A stretch of DNA of 64,000 nt from Microplitis mediator (GCF_029852145.1 NC_079971.1:4087697-4151696), one strand, 5' to 3'. Shown: positions 48,786 to 61,700, counted from the stretch's first letter. The notes: a model not told the origin generated them from the sequence alone. Program-made: numbers and translations.

Positions 48786-51731
48786 TTTAATTGGCGTAAC
48801 TGCACATAATTTAAAATAAAATAAAATAAAATAATGTCTACTTTATTTTGGTAAAAAAATTAAATTAAAATTTCCCACTCGTCATTAAAAAAAAAATTCA
48901 AATTCAAATTGTCAATTCAATTACTAAAATTCAAATTTTATTATTATTGAGAAGACTGAAAAAAACTTACGTGTATTTAAGTCGAGGTCAAATGGTCGAT
49001 GAGATGCAAAAGTACTGACGTATAATAATTTATTATTATTATTATTGTCGTTATTATTATTATTATTATTAAATTCTTTGTTTACGTCGTTATTTCCTCT
49101 TGTGACAAATAATAATTATAATAACTATTATTATTATTTGTATTTTTAATCATTTATCTGATAAATAAAAATATAATCTGACGTGTGTTGACATTTGACT
49201 ACTTTGACTCACTGGTTTACACTAAATAGTTACAGTTTAAAATTATAATGATAATAACAATAATAATAATATGAATTACAAATTACAATCACCAGTCTTG
49301 TGAAAATTATTAACGGTATTAATTTTTAAATTACGCAACACTGGGCAACATTTTTTTTTTTGTTAATATTTAGTTTCGTCACAGCCACTTGTTTGGAGTA
49401 TGGAGTACGGCAAGTATATGTATATATTTATATATATGTGTATATAAAGTGAAGAATAAAACTGATAGTGATCTCTGATAGAAACAACACGTATGCGATA
49501 CTTGTCGAAAATGCGAGGCCTTTTCAGATACACGGATATAAATATATAGATATAAATTAAACGTAAGTACGATGATGACTTGAGGAGTAGTAAGGGATTA
49601 CGTGGCGAAAGTCCGTTGACTGTATGTATGTATTTATATTTATCTAATGCGTATTCATTGTCTTGTTATTATAGTAATTATTTAATAAACTTTCGTCACG
49701 TTACTTTATCGAGTATTTTTATTTTTACTCAACTGCTATAGGTCGATATATTTGGGTTTATTATTATTATTTTATATATTTTGTGGTACTGCTCTGAGTC
49801 TGGATACTGCAGGATTTAACTCGAAAGATATTTTAGATAAATATATTATATATTTATTTTGCGTCATGATATAGCGCGAATTAAAAGAAGGAGAGTTCTA
49901 TCGATGGCGGGTAAATAAATTTGAAAATGTGACAGTTTCGACGCTCAGTAAAATGGGAATTCCATCTTAGGTCGGGGTTTTTTTTTTCCAGAAGATTCAG
50001 ATTCAGTTTTTTTGACAGCAGATTGGCCAGGAGTTGACTTAAATTTAAATTTAAAAACCGCGGAAACTTCAAATGGAGTTTTCTGGAATTTTACAAGGGC
50101 TAAAAATTTTGGATTTTCAAAAATTTGTGTCCGATCGTAATTTTTGACAGTTCTTCAGTTTTCTGACAGGTATTTTGATAGCAAGTTTACAGAAATCTAC
50201 AATTTAAATAAGATGTCAAGTTGACTGCAAAAAGATAAAGATGCAAGTAGCTGACGATAACTTGTAGTCAGTTTGGAAATAAAATTTTTCTTCATGTTCT
50301 TTTTTGCAACTTTTTGTGATTAACTTTTGAAGACTGGAAACAACTGATCTTCAAGTCTTCTCTGCAATTTCAAAGCAACTTTTTGATTTAATTTGCATTT
50401 ATATTACAGCTGTAGATTTGCGTCAACTTGTAGGTCATATTCTACTCATATTACAGTAAAAACTTGGAAGCAGAACTTGACGTTAACTTGATCGAAAAAA
50501 CTAAACAGCAAATTTTCGAAAAAAAAATTTACCTATCAGAGTATAAATTTTGAGTAAAATTTCAGTTCCAGTATAAATTTCCCTCAGATTCAAACGAATT
50601 AGGGTCAAACGTCAGTTCTTCCCGTCATCGCTTTGTCACCAAAACGAAGACTAAAAAAAAAACTTCATTAAAAAAAAAAATTCCTTAATTTTTAAAAATA
50701 AAAAAATGTCAGTTATGACATTTCTGCGTTATCGTTTCAAATAAAAAAATGTGGTATAGATTAAGCAGAGAAAATAAAACAACCAAGAGATTGTCATTAT
50801 CTAAAATTTTTGCTAAATAAACTCACAACATAAATATTTTTTTTACAAAAATTACTATATTCGTGTATATTATATCTATAGAGCACATGTTATATAACAT
50901 ATTTGATGACACATATAGTAAACAGTCTTTTATATTCTCATTGTGCTTCGATAAATGGAGCGAGACAGTTACGAAGAATAGTTTGATGTTACGTATACAC
51001 ACATAATATATATACACAACATGAGAAGAGTACTTGAGTGAATTTTATCTCTATATTGCATCCGATAAAAGCCATATTCTAAATAAAAGAGTAGCTAAAA
51101 TATGTACCCACTACTCCGTTCAATTCCTTTCTTCAATAAATCCCGTGTTGTACCAGTAGTCTATTCTGAGTTGCAGAGTCTCCATCATTCCGCGGTTTAG
51201 TTTTACTTAATTTTAAAGATCTAGAACATAAATATATACATACATTTCATACATACACTCACATAAATACATACCTTCTTATATATTTAGTTTTCAAATG
51301 AAACTAATTTATATTTTTGTAATTCAGTTGCCAATTTAAATGATTCAATTGATAGATAAATTGAATTTAAATTTAAATTCGTAAAGCTGTGTCTTGAAAC
51401 TGTGTTACAATGACCAAAAATTTTTAATTCCCACTACTAATTTACTTTATTGAGTATTTGCTGTATATTTAAGCATTACTCATTGGTAATTCTCTACATT
51501 ACAGTCAATAGAATAATAAGACTCATTAGCATTAGCGATTCAACGGCAACGATAACGAGACGAGTGGACTAGACGTTAACGTGGGTTGTGCTGAGCTGCA
51601 TAGTATTGCACTTTGTCCATTCAATTTATTTTGTTGGACTGTAGTATAGTTGTAAAAAAATTTTACTTCTGCCGCGTACTGAGTCGCGGATTGATTGATA
51701 ATTAAGTACGAGCTGACACGGGATACTCGCG
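48786..51731. other. Gene-free region between RNF185 and SHPK
   Basis: I see no gene. There are (ATT)n runs near 49030-49070 and 49250-49270, AT-rich microsatellite-like TATATA sequence, and an AAGTTG/CAACTT-rich stretch at about 50200-50500 like those at 25380-25690, 31720-31860 and 57600-57920. Minus-strand frames at 49881 and 50823 have no homology features and no splice context. Confidence 0.45.
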
Positions 51732-54700
51732 ATGCCGCGGTCGAGTAAATTGGTACTGGGAATCGACTTAGGAACGACTTCTGTTAAAGTTATAATATTA
51801 TCTCCGGAAACAAAACAGATAGTCGCTAATCAGTCGAAAGAAACCCAGGCAAATGTGCCAAGTGATCTAGGAATCGAAGGTAATAAGCAGGATGTGCCAA
51901 AAATATTGTCGGCTGTACATAATTGTGTGTCCAGATTACCCAAAGATTTATTGAGACAGGTATTAGTACTTTTTTTATTTGTTTGCTAAGCGGCTGAGTA
52001 TATTCAGCTGCTGGAAATCATTTTTTTATTACAGGGATTTAAAAAAATGAAGTGAATTTTTTCGGTGAATTTTAGGAGATTTGTGTTTTTGCTTGTAAGT
52101 CAAATTATGGCTTAAATGTGGGAGATACGGCAAAAATGTACTGGGATAAATTTGTAGGGAATTTAATTCTGTATAAAAAAGGTCTCTGTCGATTTTTACG
52201 TAAAGCCTTTAGTTTGGGAGCTAGGAATTTTTAAAGACAACAATGAATTTTTGAAAGAATATCGGGTGTTAAAATTTTGAAAAAATGAAATTAGGATCAA
52301 ACTACTGGAGATACGATGAAAATGTATAGGAATGATTTTGTAGGAAATTAAATTTTCTATAAAAAAGTTTTAGTATATTTTTTCGTAACTCCTTTAGTTT
52401 CGTAAGTAAAGATTGTTAAAGGCGCGAGTTAATTTTTTTTTAAGACTATAAGACTTGAAAAATAAAAAATTTTTTGGAGCACTAATATATGTATGTATAT
52501 ATATTTTGATGTTGTGTAGGTAAAAAGTATTGGAATATGTGGGCAAATGCATGGAGTTGCATTATGGAAAACAACCGGATCACCTGAAAAAGAGGATGGA
52601 ACTTTCAAACTAGAGATAGATCGTCAGAGTGTATCGCATTTGTATACATGGCAAGACGGACGATGTGATAAAAATTTTTTGAACACTTTACCGCAATCTA
52701 AAAGCCATTTGCCAGTGCATACGGGCTTCGGATGTGCCACTTTATTCTGGTTTGCTCGTAACAAGTAAATAAAAAATTTTTATTTTTATTATTTTACCTT
52801 TTCCCTGCACAACTTTCTCATTCCTACGTATAATTTCATTGATTTGAATTAAATTATGGCGATATTTATTTTATTTTAGACCAGAAAAGTTGCTGAAGTA
52901 CGACAGGTGCGGGACCGTGCAAGATTTGCTGGTAAATTTATTGACTGGAAGCGATGAGATTGTTATGAGTACACAGAATGCCGCTAGCTGGGGATATTTT
53001 TTGACTGAAGAAGCCCAATGGGAGACGGAGCTAATGGCCAGTGATAATTTTCCAGTTAGATTATTACCCAAGAGGATTTTAAAACCTGGACAAGTTGCTG
53101 GGAAATTAATCTACCCTTGGTTTGGAATTCCCGCTGGTGTTCCTATTGGTAATTGTCGATTATCTACTCAATTATTGAAGTTACGGTAAAAGTGACAGAG
53201 ATCATTTTTGTAGGGAATTAAATTTCCTAAAAAAATTTACTCTTATGTTTATATCATATTTTTGATGGTTTGGACAGAATTTTAAATTAAAGTTCAGTAA
53301 AAACGGAGGGATAAATTTGATAAAATTTCAATGATAGTTTTAAAAGCCTCTAGCTCTTAAAATACTGGACTTATCAGAAAATTGATAAGGACCTTTTTTG
53401 TAGAGAATGAAATTTCCTACAAAAAATGTTCTTATCATTTTTGCTGTATCTCTAGTACTTTGGCCAGAATTTTCATTCAAAGTTTGAAAAAATATCTGGT
53501 ATTCAAATTTTCTAAAATTAATTATTTATAATTAATAATTAAAATTCTAGGTGTAGCTCTCGGTGATCTTCAATGCTCAGTCCTTGCACTGCTAAAGCAA
53601 ACTGACGAAGCAGTATTAAATATATCAACATCTGCCCAGCTTACATACGTCCACCCTTCATTCAATCCGAAAGATTTTACTGAATCAGGTAGAAATCCTC
53701 GATCCTTAGTCATCTTTAATTAAATAACTAATTAATTAATCAGTTAATTAATTCCAGGTAGCATCGAATACTTTCCATACTTCAATGACAAATATTTAGC
53801 AGTCGCTGCTTCATTAAACGGCGGGAATACACTCGCAACTTTTGTTAAAACTTTACAGCAATGGGCAATGGATCTAGGATTTTCTGTCCCTCAGTGTAAG
53901 TTTGTTCGTCAGTTGATTACTTAATTAGTCAGAGAGCCCAGTGATTATTAGATTGACTATTGAAAAATTACAGCAAAAGTTTGGGATAAATTAATAGCGT
54001 TGGGTCAAGAAGACTCGGCCATAAGTACAATGGAAATAGAGCCACTTCTTTTAGGAGAACGTTACGCTCCAGATAAAACGGCGAGTGTCACTGGAATAAC
54101 ATTGGATACTCTTAATCTAGGAAGTGTTTTCCGTTCACTTTGCTCTGGAGTTATTCATAATCTTCATAAGTAAGTAAATATATATAAATTTATTTAATTA
54201 CTATTGACAATTGATATTTTATTACCTAATAAAAACTTAAAAAGTATCTAGCGTCTTAAATATCAGAGTTACATAAAAATTCATAGATACCTTTTTTATA
54301 GAGAATTAAATTTCCTACAAAAAAGGTCCTTATCATTTTAGCCATATCTTTAATTGTTCTGCTGTAATTTTATTTTATAAATGACAGGAGACAAAAATAC
54401 TCCTAGCAAAATTTAAATGTTGATTTAAAAAATCTCTAGCTCGTAAAATATTCGATTTATGTGAAAATTTATAAGGACTTTTTTTCAGAGAATTAAATTT
54501 CCTAAAATATTGGTCTGATGCATTTTTGTCGTAACTCTAATACTTTAGCGGGAATTTTAAATAATAGTAAAATAAATGTTAATTTCTAGTGGCAATTAAA
54601 ATATAAAGAATATTTATTTTCAGTATGATGTCACAGGACTTATTGAAAGAAAAAGGTATAAAACGTATCGTAGGAAATGGATCTGGATTAGTACGTAATC

Positions 54701-54801
54701 CAGTGTTACAAAAAGAAGTTATAAATTGGTATAAATTACCCTTAGAATTAGGACACTCTGGAGATGCAGCATTCGGTGCAGCTCTTGCGGCTCTCACTTA
54801 A
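51732..54801 (+). CDS. SHPK: Sedoheptulokinase (FGGY carbohydrate kinase)
   Basis: Seven coding exons (51732-51959, 52520-52764, 52880-53148, 53551-53688, 53758-53895, 53974-54169, 54624-54801) join in phase to 463 residues (human SHPK is 478). It phosphorylates sedoheptulose to sedoheptulose-7-phosphate, feeding the non-oxidative pentose phosphate pathway in the cytosol. The N-terminal ATPase motif LVLGIDLGTTSVKV, the substrate-side CGQMHGVALWK, HLYTWQDGR and NAASWGYF, and the C-terminal lobe GNGSGLVRNPVLQKEV with SGDAAFGAALAAL are all present. Introns 1, 3 and 6 carry copies of one palindromic repeat. It converges on EED, with 128 bp between the stops. Confidence 0.93.
52140..54520. repeat. 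Palindromic repeat copies confined to SHPK introns
   Basis: Introns 1, 3 and 6 contain at least five diverged copies of a block centred on TTTTTTGTAGAGAATTAAAT followed by TTCCTACAAAAAA, with flanking AAAATTTATAAGGAC and GTCCTTATCATTTT arms. The copies are near 52150-52190, 52330-52370, 53195-53240, 53395-53440, 54285-54325 and 54475-54520. Each can fold into a short hairpin. I did not notice this family elsewhere in the window. Confidence 0.6.
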
Positions 54802-54929
54802 ACTCTTAACTTTAAATCGTTAATTAATTTACAAGCATTAATGTACATTTGGACTGACCAATAATTCATCAAAACCAATAATATAAATAAACAGTTCAAT
54901 AATAATAATAATAATAATAATATTTATAA

Positions 54930-56204
54930 CTAATGATCACGATTCCATCGCCAGACAGTAGCATCGTCACAGACGCAGAGCAAAACAGAGCCATCGCGAC
55001 TCAAACTAGTCTGTCTGATAGGCGCAGTACATCTCGGATGCTGGAGAGAACAGCATCTGGCTTGTCCAGGTTCGTCGACATCCAAGTCCCAGACGTAGGT
55101 CCGGCCCACCTGATTGCCTAGAGCTATCGTGCGCTGCCAGAAATCCATTGAGAAGCGAATGAACCAGATATCGCACTCTTTGAACTCAAAACGATGCATC
55201 ACCGTAGCGCTGGTTTCATTGTTACGCAGCTGGGAGTCTTCGAGTCGACCGGGTTTCCAACAGACGATGCAGTTCTCGCAGCTCTTGCTGAGTATAAAGT
55301 CCCCGTACCACTTGACGCAGTCGACGTAGTTCCGGTGGACGTCCCGAGTTGTGAAGTCGGGAAAATGCTGGAGTATGGAGTCAAAGGGCCGACTATTGCG
55401 AGCGGGGTTGCAGAAGTAAGACTGTTTTATTGCTTCCTTCATGTCCGGTTTCTCGAGCGACCAGAGTTTCAGCGCGTGGTCCATTCCGCAGGAAATAATT
55501 CTCGTGCCTTTCATGTCAAAGTCCGCACTGAGAACTTCGTCCCGATGGCCTTCAACTCCACCGAAGATCGCGATACAGACGTCAGTCTTTATGTTCCAGA
55601 GTCTCAGTGCATGATCTTTAGATGCCGACAACAGAACATTCGGATCCCGCGGGTGGATCTTCAACTCATTGATCGCGTGTCCGTGACCTATGTAGTGTTT
55701 AACGCAGGTCATTGTTACCGGACTGATAACTCTAATTACTCCCCGTGATCCCGCTACCGCGAGCAAAGGCTTTCCCGCGTCATCATACGTCCACGCGCAT
55801 GTATAAAAATTTTCTTCACTATCCGGATCCGCGTAGCACTGGAGCAGTCTCATATTTGCGCCTTCAGGACACTCGTAAATACTCACCCGGTTGCTGCCAA
55901 CTGACGCAAAGATCATCGGCTCGCCCTCTTTCAGATGGTGATTGAACTGGACTCCAAACAGAGGCTGCCCATGGTCTTCTTTCACACTGCAGCAGTATTT
56001 GTACAGCGGTTTATCATTAATAGGCTTGTTCTTTGTGGTTTTACTACGACGGCGACCTTTACGTCGCGGCTTAGCTCCGTTCGGAGTATCGCTGCGATGA
56101 GTTCCAGCGGTCGAGTTGCTTCCAATGCTGCACTCTGTCTGGTCACTGTCATTTTCGCTTTCCTCATGGCTCGATGCGTACGCCGGTGCTCGTGATTTTT
56201 TCAT
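54930..56204 (-). CDS. EED: Polycomb protein EED / extra sex combs
   Basis: A single coding exon from ATG 56204 to TAG 54930 gives 424 residues (human EED is 441). The frame stays open 7 codons upstream to the stop of the CENP-M-like gene but has no earlier ATG. EED is the PRC2 subunit that binds trimethyl-lysine and activates H3K27 methylation. After a Ser/basic N-terminus the seven-bladed WD40 propeller starts at ~75: QPLFGVQFNHH, ENFYTCAWTYDD, VKHYIGHGHAINELKIHPRD, SASKDHALRLWNI, GGVEGHRDEVLSADFD, FTTRDVHRNYVDCVKW, SKSCENCIVCWKPG, CDIWFIRFSMDFWQR, CDDATVWRWNRD. At the pair corresponding to human W364/Y365 this protein reads Trp-Phe. It lies only 21 nt downstream of the CENP-M-like stop, so it may depend on that gene's transcript. 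Confidence 0.95.
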   Translation of the reverse strand: MKKSRAPAYASSHEESENDSDQTECSIGSNSTAGTHRSDTPNGAKPRRKGRRRSKTTKNKPINDKPLYKYCCSVKEDHGQPLFGVQFNHHLKEGEPMIFASVGSNRVSIYECPEGANMRLLQCYADPDSEENFYTCAWTYDDAGKPLLAVAGSRGVIRVISPVTMTCVKHYIGHGHAINELKIHPRDPNVLLSASKDHALRLWNIKTDVCIAIFGGVEGHRDEVLSADFDMKGTRIISCGMDHALKLWSLEKPDMKEAIKQSYFCNPARNSRPFDSILQHFPDFTTRDVHRNYVDCVKWYGDFILSKSCENCIVCWKPGRLEDSQLRNNETSATVMHRFEFKECDIWFIRFSMDFWQRTIALGNQVGRTYVWDLDVDEPGQARCCSLQHPRCTAPIRQTSLSRDGSVLLCVCDDATVWRWNRDH

Positions 56205-56225
56205 TTTACCAAAAAATTTACTCAC

Positions 56226-57017
56226 TTAGTCAGCGATTTTCAATGAGAAATCAATGTTCGGATGTCCGGAGCTCAGATTTAAGATTCCCTTTGATAAATT
56301 TAGGACGCGGTGACCCAACAGCAGACAATTCGCTGGATTCTAAGTAAATAAATAACCAATATATTATTTAAAAAATTATTTTACTTGATGATGGATTTAA
56401 ATGAACTTACGTTGATGTTGACACATAAAATTCTACGCAGACAATATTTGTCAGCAAGTCGACATGATCTATGATGGATTACATTTGAATACAGGGTTGG
56501 ACCGTTACAATAAACAATTAAAACTGTACCAGTTATTATAAAATGTTTGTCAATGATATTTAAATTCGCCTCTACCTGGTGAAATAAATAAATTATTTTA
56601 TTGTTTACTGACTGACTGACTGATGGCTGTTGAGGTTATGAATTTCATTTACTCAACTGATGACAATTGAGATGAAATAAAATGATAATTACCTCGAGTA
56701 CAGTGTGACTGGCTTCGCCGTTAATTATAAAAATAATAAAATCGGTGGCTAATGATATTTTGTGCTGCAAAATTTGGGTTATTGACTCACTTTGGTGGAC
56801 GGTTATGCGAGTGTTTTGTTCCCGCGCTGATTGATGGAGTGACTGAGATACTTTTTCGCACAATTGCGCACTACCCACCACCTGGAGCAAACAAAAATAT
56901 TTATAAATATTTTATTGTTTATTTAAATTGAGTTTTTTAAAATTATTTACGTACGAGAAATGTTAAAATTGAATTGTTGGCGCGAGTGCTGGCGTCATGT
57001 CGTAACGCCGCGGCCAT
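56226..57017 (-). CDS. CENPM: Centromere protein M (CENP-M)-like pseudo-GTPase
   Basis: Four exons (56955-57017, 56693-56881, 56411-56575, 56226-56339), all joined in phase 0, give 176 residues (human CENP-M is 180). All donors and acceptors are standard; the first donor is CTC|GTACGT. CENP-M is a small GTPase-fold protein without nucleotide binding, part of the CENP-H/I/K/M module of the inner kinetochore. Matches to the family, recognised by eye: the first strand SILTFLVVGSAQL where a P-loop would be, with no GxxxxGKS/T; DFIIFIINGEASHTVLEVEA; NLNIIDKHFIITGTVLIVYC; HHRSCRLADKYCLRRILCVN; and a C-terminal helix ending near GHPNIDFSLK. An E2F-like site lies 358 bp upstream of the ATG. The assignment rests on pattern and length, so a profile search is needed. 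Confidence 0.7.
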
Positions 57018-57374
57018 TTTAAATTTTGAAATTACATATTACATTTTGTATTCTGATATAAATAAATACATACAGTAATTAAGTTTAACTAACGATTATA
57101 AAGTAAATTAGTAATTTAATTAATATTTATTATTTAGTTATTTATTAATAGAAAATTTGTACCGACAGCAGATTCTAGAAATTGGCGGGTAAATTTGAAT
57201 TTTTTAAATTTAATTATTCTGTGCTAGTTCTCCAGGCGCCTTTTATTATGCCAGGTTTTGTTTTTTGTTTGAAATTGATGAAAATAAGAAATTTCGTGTG
57301 AATTTTTTAGTCTAATTGATAATATTATTGAGACAAATGAATTTTAATTAAATTATTAAATTTAAATTATGAAA

Positions 57375-57385
57375 TTTCGCGCCAA
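57375..57385. promoter_or_regulatory. E2F-like site upstream of the CENP-M-like gene
   Basis: TTTCGCGCCAA matches the E2F consensus. A weaker TTGGCGGG lies at 57182-57189, nearer the start. Kinetochore genes are often E2F targets, so the placement is sensible. The same word is kept in the partial duplicate (7510-7520). Function is inferred. Confidence 0.5.
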
Positions 57386-58105
57386 GGTGGCGCTACTGCG
57401 GGGGCAATATGAGAGATCCGAATGTACATGTTACCGGCTGACCCTGACGTCCTTATTATTGATGATACAGAGCCTTAGCAGATGCCTATTACACCAGATT
57501 CCGATGACGCTGATGTATTGATGATCCAGATCCTGGTAATTCAGATCCAAAATATCAAGATTTTCCTTTAACAGATTCCGGATGTTACAGATAATCCCTA
57601 ATGATCAAGTTGGCAGCAAGTTGGCGACAATCTACTGCCACTACCTGCCTCCAAGTTGGCTGCAAAAACTGGTATTTCCATAAGTTGCCTTCAATTTTCT
57701 CAGAAAGTTGGTAACAACTTGTAGTCAAAGTTGTCTACAATTTGAGGATAAAAATATACTTAACAATTTTTTTAAGTTAAATTAACGATAAATTGACATA
57801 AAATTTGCCTGAAAATTAACGACAACTTTTTTCTAGTCAACTTTTGAAGTGAATTTGCATTCTAATTCGGGCAGTAAATTTACGTCAAATTCAATAGCAA
57901 GTTGCATACGAACTGTCGTAAAAAATGGAAAAGTCATTCGAAAAAAATGAAAAAAATAAAAAAGATAAATTTATTTACACTTCGTAAAACTTTGTTTGAA
58001 TTGTAAGAAGAAATGAGTGTCAATGTAACTGGCAAGTGGGAGTTTTTGAAATTTTTGAATAGATAAATAAAACGTAAGTAGAATTTTAAAAATGTGACTC
58101 AATTG

Positions 58106-58296
58106 ATGATACTGAAGTTAACCGACGTCTAATAATTTTTGGAGTTTTTTAGAAATGATAAATTATAAAAAAAAAAATTGCACTTATAGTTTTTTAAATT
58201 CTTTACAAGTGCATATTTTCAAATTTTTTGTTTTGTAATTAATTTGCTGAAAACAAAGTCAAAAAATTTTTAATTGTCTGCTCACTTCAGGATCAT
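58106..58296. mobile_element. 191-bp MITE with 9-bp TSD (GATACTGAAG family)
   Basis: It starts ATGATACTGAAG and ends CTTCAGGATCAT. It is flanked by exact 9-bp repeats ACTCAATTG (58097-58105 and 58297-58305). Confidence 0.85.
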
Positions 58297-58792
58297 ACTC
58301 AATTGTGCCATAAAAAACATTTAAATTGTAAGTATATATATTTAAAAATTACAATGTTTGTAATCTATATTATTAAGAGAATAAAGAAAATTTTGGTCCA
58401 GCCATATCTACATGATAGCATCAATTAAAAAAGTTTTAACTTGAATTTGTGCTTTTTCATGGTTCGAACTCTTTTTCATTGCCAAGTTTCGAGATAAATT
58501 TATCTAAATTATTTGAATTACATTTAAATTACGCGGGAAAAAAAGACGATTTAAAACATTTTAAATATTCAATTCGGTGTCAGTAAAAAAAAATGTGTTT
58601 TTGTTGTATAATCACAAATATATTTAACCTTGTACATAATAATATAAATTTTTCATATGCGCTTGCTACTTATACATTAGACTAATAAAAAAAAAAATTT
58701 GACTGTATTTAGATTCTTTTAAAGAATTCCAAAAGAAATAAACAAAAGATTTGATTTGAGAGTGTAAATTTTAATAAACACTTACATTCAAA

Positions 58793-61700
58793 TCATATTT
58801 TATAAATTTTAATTTTAATGGCAGCGGATATTATTTTCAAGCACTCTTGACACTTTTTTAATAGTTCTATGTCACTAACAGTATCAATATACTTTGCAAT
58901 CTCTTGATCACTTGGAAATTGCGTTACATGACCAACCATCCATTCAACAACGTTAGTATGTCCTTTACAAAACGCTGCCATTAAACAAGACACTTCACGA
59001 TTGTCTTGTGAATCAATGTCAGCATGGGCATTGTGTAAAAGTTTAACAACATTAAGATGACCGCCGTTCGCAGCGAGCCACAACGCACTCTGACCTTTTA
59101 TATTTTTAACTTCAACTAAGGTACCATGTGTTAATAAAAATTTAACAAAACTGCAGTGACCCTTGTCGGCGGCAATAGTAAGGGCAGTATCACCCGACGA
59201 GGGTACAGGAGCTGCATTAACATCCGCGCCTTTAGCTAATAAAACACGAGCAACTTCAACGTAACCACCATTGGCGGCTTCCATTAATGGTGTTAATCCT
59301 GTTTTCGATCGATGCTCAACATTTGCTTTACGATCAAGTAACAGACTTACAACTTCATGTCTACCTTGGAAGCAAGCAAGAGTTAAAGCAGAATTACGAT
59401 TTGATTCAATCTGCGCAACAATATCACTACCCATATCCAAAAGTAATTCAACTGCCTGAGTATGACCGTTCTCAGCAGCAAGCATCAGTGATATTCCAAG
59501 TTTTGAAACTGTTTGTGAATTTATTTCAGCACCATTCTGCAGCAAAAGTTTCATTATATCAACATAACCACCAGATGCAGCTAAACTCAGTGGTGTATAG
59601 TCAGATACATTGCGATGTTCTTTGTTGGCGTTACGAGACAGTAATAGTTCTACAACCTCAAATCTTCCACCACTGCAAGCAACTGACAATGGTGTATCTT
59701 TAGTGAGTTCAGACTGCGCTTCAATGTCTGCTTTGTGATGTAAAAGTATTTCAACAACTTTTTTATGTCCAGCAGCTGCTGCTAATATTAATGGTGTAAA
59801 ACCTTTTTTATTATGATGTTCAATGTCCGCACCACGACTGAGTAGAAATTCAACGAGTTCCTCGTGACCACCATCACATGCAATCGTTAATGCCGTGTCA
59901 TGATTATAATCTGTTTTTGAATTAACATCCACACAAGCAAATTGCTGATTCTGATTTCCCGGTGGATAAGTACTTGGAGCTGGATCTGTAGTGACCTGCG
60001 CACCTGCAGGGGCAAGGGTAGCAACATTATGCTGAGCATTCATCATAATGCTATGAGGATAGTCAAGTAATAGTTTAACAACACTGGTGTGTCCACCCCA
60101 GGCTGCCTCAATCAGCATAGTTGAGATGTCCTTGAGTTTAGGGAATGAATCGGCAGACTGAGCAAGCAATAACGGCGTATGATCGTTGCAGGTCGTATCA
60201 CAATTAACACTGGCCATTTTAAATATTAAGAATTGCACGGTGCACAGATACCCAGCTCGACAGGCTTCCATTAGAAGTTTTCTTCCACCACTAGATGCTT
60301 GCTCTAAATCAACCCCAGATTGAAGTAGAAGATCTGCGACATCTGTGTGACCTTCCTTACACGCAAAGGTAAGTGCTGTGCAACCGCATTCAGTCTGAGC
60401 ATGAACATCTGCACCAGACTCAAGGAGATAACGTACAAGATCCAGTCGACCTTTACTTGCAGCTTTCATCAATGGTGTATAACCATCGTTATTAACTTCC
60501 TCGATGTTTGCTCCACGTTCGATTAAAAGCATCGCTAAATCAACATGACCAGCACACACAGCCAGTATTAACGGCGATTCAAAAGCATCAGTCGACATAC
60601 CAACTTGGGCACCTGAGTCCAACAACAGTCGGGCTACTTCTACATAACCGGCAATCGATGCTATCATCAGCGTGGTATGCATTTTATCGGTCTTGTGCTC
60701 TAGATCAGCACCTGCTTCCAACAAAAATCTTACCATATCAAGGTGGCCTCTGTAACACGCGAGTGTTAATGCCGATTCTTTTAATTCATCCGAATGAGTA
60801 TTAATGCTGGCACCGTATTCTACTAAGATTTTAGCTACTGGCACACGGCCAGCAATTGCTGCTACCATCAATGGTGTAAGTCCATTTTTATTATGATCTT
60901 CTACATTCGCACCAGCTTTAAGTAATGCCTTAACTACGTCCTCGTAGCCACCAGCACATCCGTACATCAATGGTGTATACCCATTTTCATTATGATGATC
61001 TACATTCGCACCAGCTTCGAGTAATGCCTTAACTATGTCTTCGAGGCCAATAGCACATGCTTTCATCAATGGTGTATCCCCTTTTTCATTACGACCATCT
61101 ACATTCGCACCAGCTTCAAGTAATGCCTTAACTACGTCCTTGTGGCCACCAACACATCCGTACATCAATGGTGTATCCCCATTTTCATTATGATGATCTA
61201 CATTCGCACCAGCTTCAAGTAATGCCTTAACTATGTCTTCGAGGCCATTAGCACATGCTTTCATCAATGGTGTATACCCATTTTCATCATGATGATCTAC
61301 ATTCGCACCAGCTTCAAGTAATGCCTTAACTACGTCCTTGTGGCCACCAACACATCCGTACATCAATGGTGTATCCCCATTTTCATTATGATGATCTACA
61401 TTCGCACCAGCTTCAAGTAATGCCTTAACTATGACTTCGAGGCCATAAGCACATGCTTTCATCAATGGTGTATCCCCTTTTTCATTACGACCATCTACAT
61501 TCGCACCAGCTTTAAGTAATGCCTTAACTACGTCCTTGTGGCCACCAACACATCCGTACATCAATGGTGTATACCCACTTTCATTATGATGATCTACATT
61601 CGCACCAGCTTCGAGTAATGCCTTAACTACGTCTTCGAGGCCAATAGCACATGCTTTCATCAATGGTGTATCCCCTTTTTCATTACGACCATCTACATTC

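Larger units (their letters stand above)
57018..58792. other. CENP-M-like promoter and gene-free spacer
   Basis: 57018-57593 is the promoter segment that is duplicated at 6010-7922. 57600-57920 is a degenerate AAGTTG/CAACTT-rich repeat. 58106-58296 is a MITE (listed separately). 58306-58792 is the AT-rich 3' flank of the ankyrin gene. No other coding sequence was seen. Confidence 0.5.

Noticed and set aside
56226..57017. Reading these exons as 5'UTR of EED only
   Set aside because: All four exons give one continuous frame with in-phase junctions and a CENP-M-like product of the right length; chance is unlikely.
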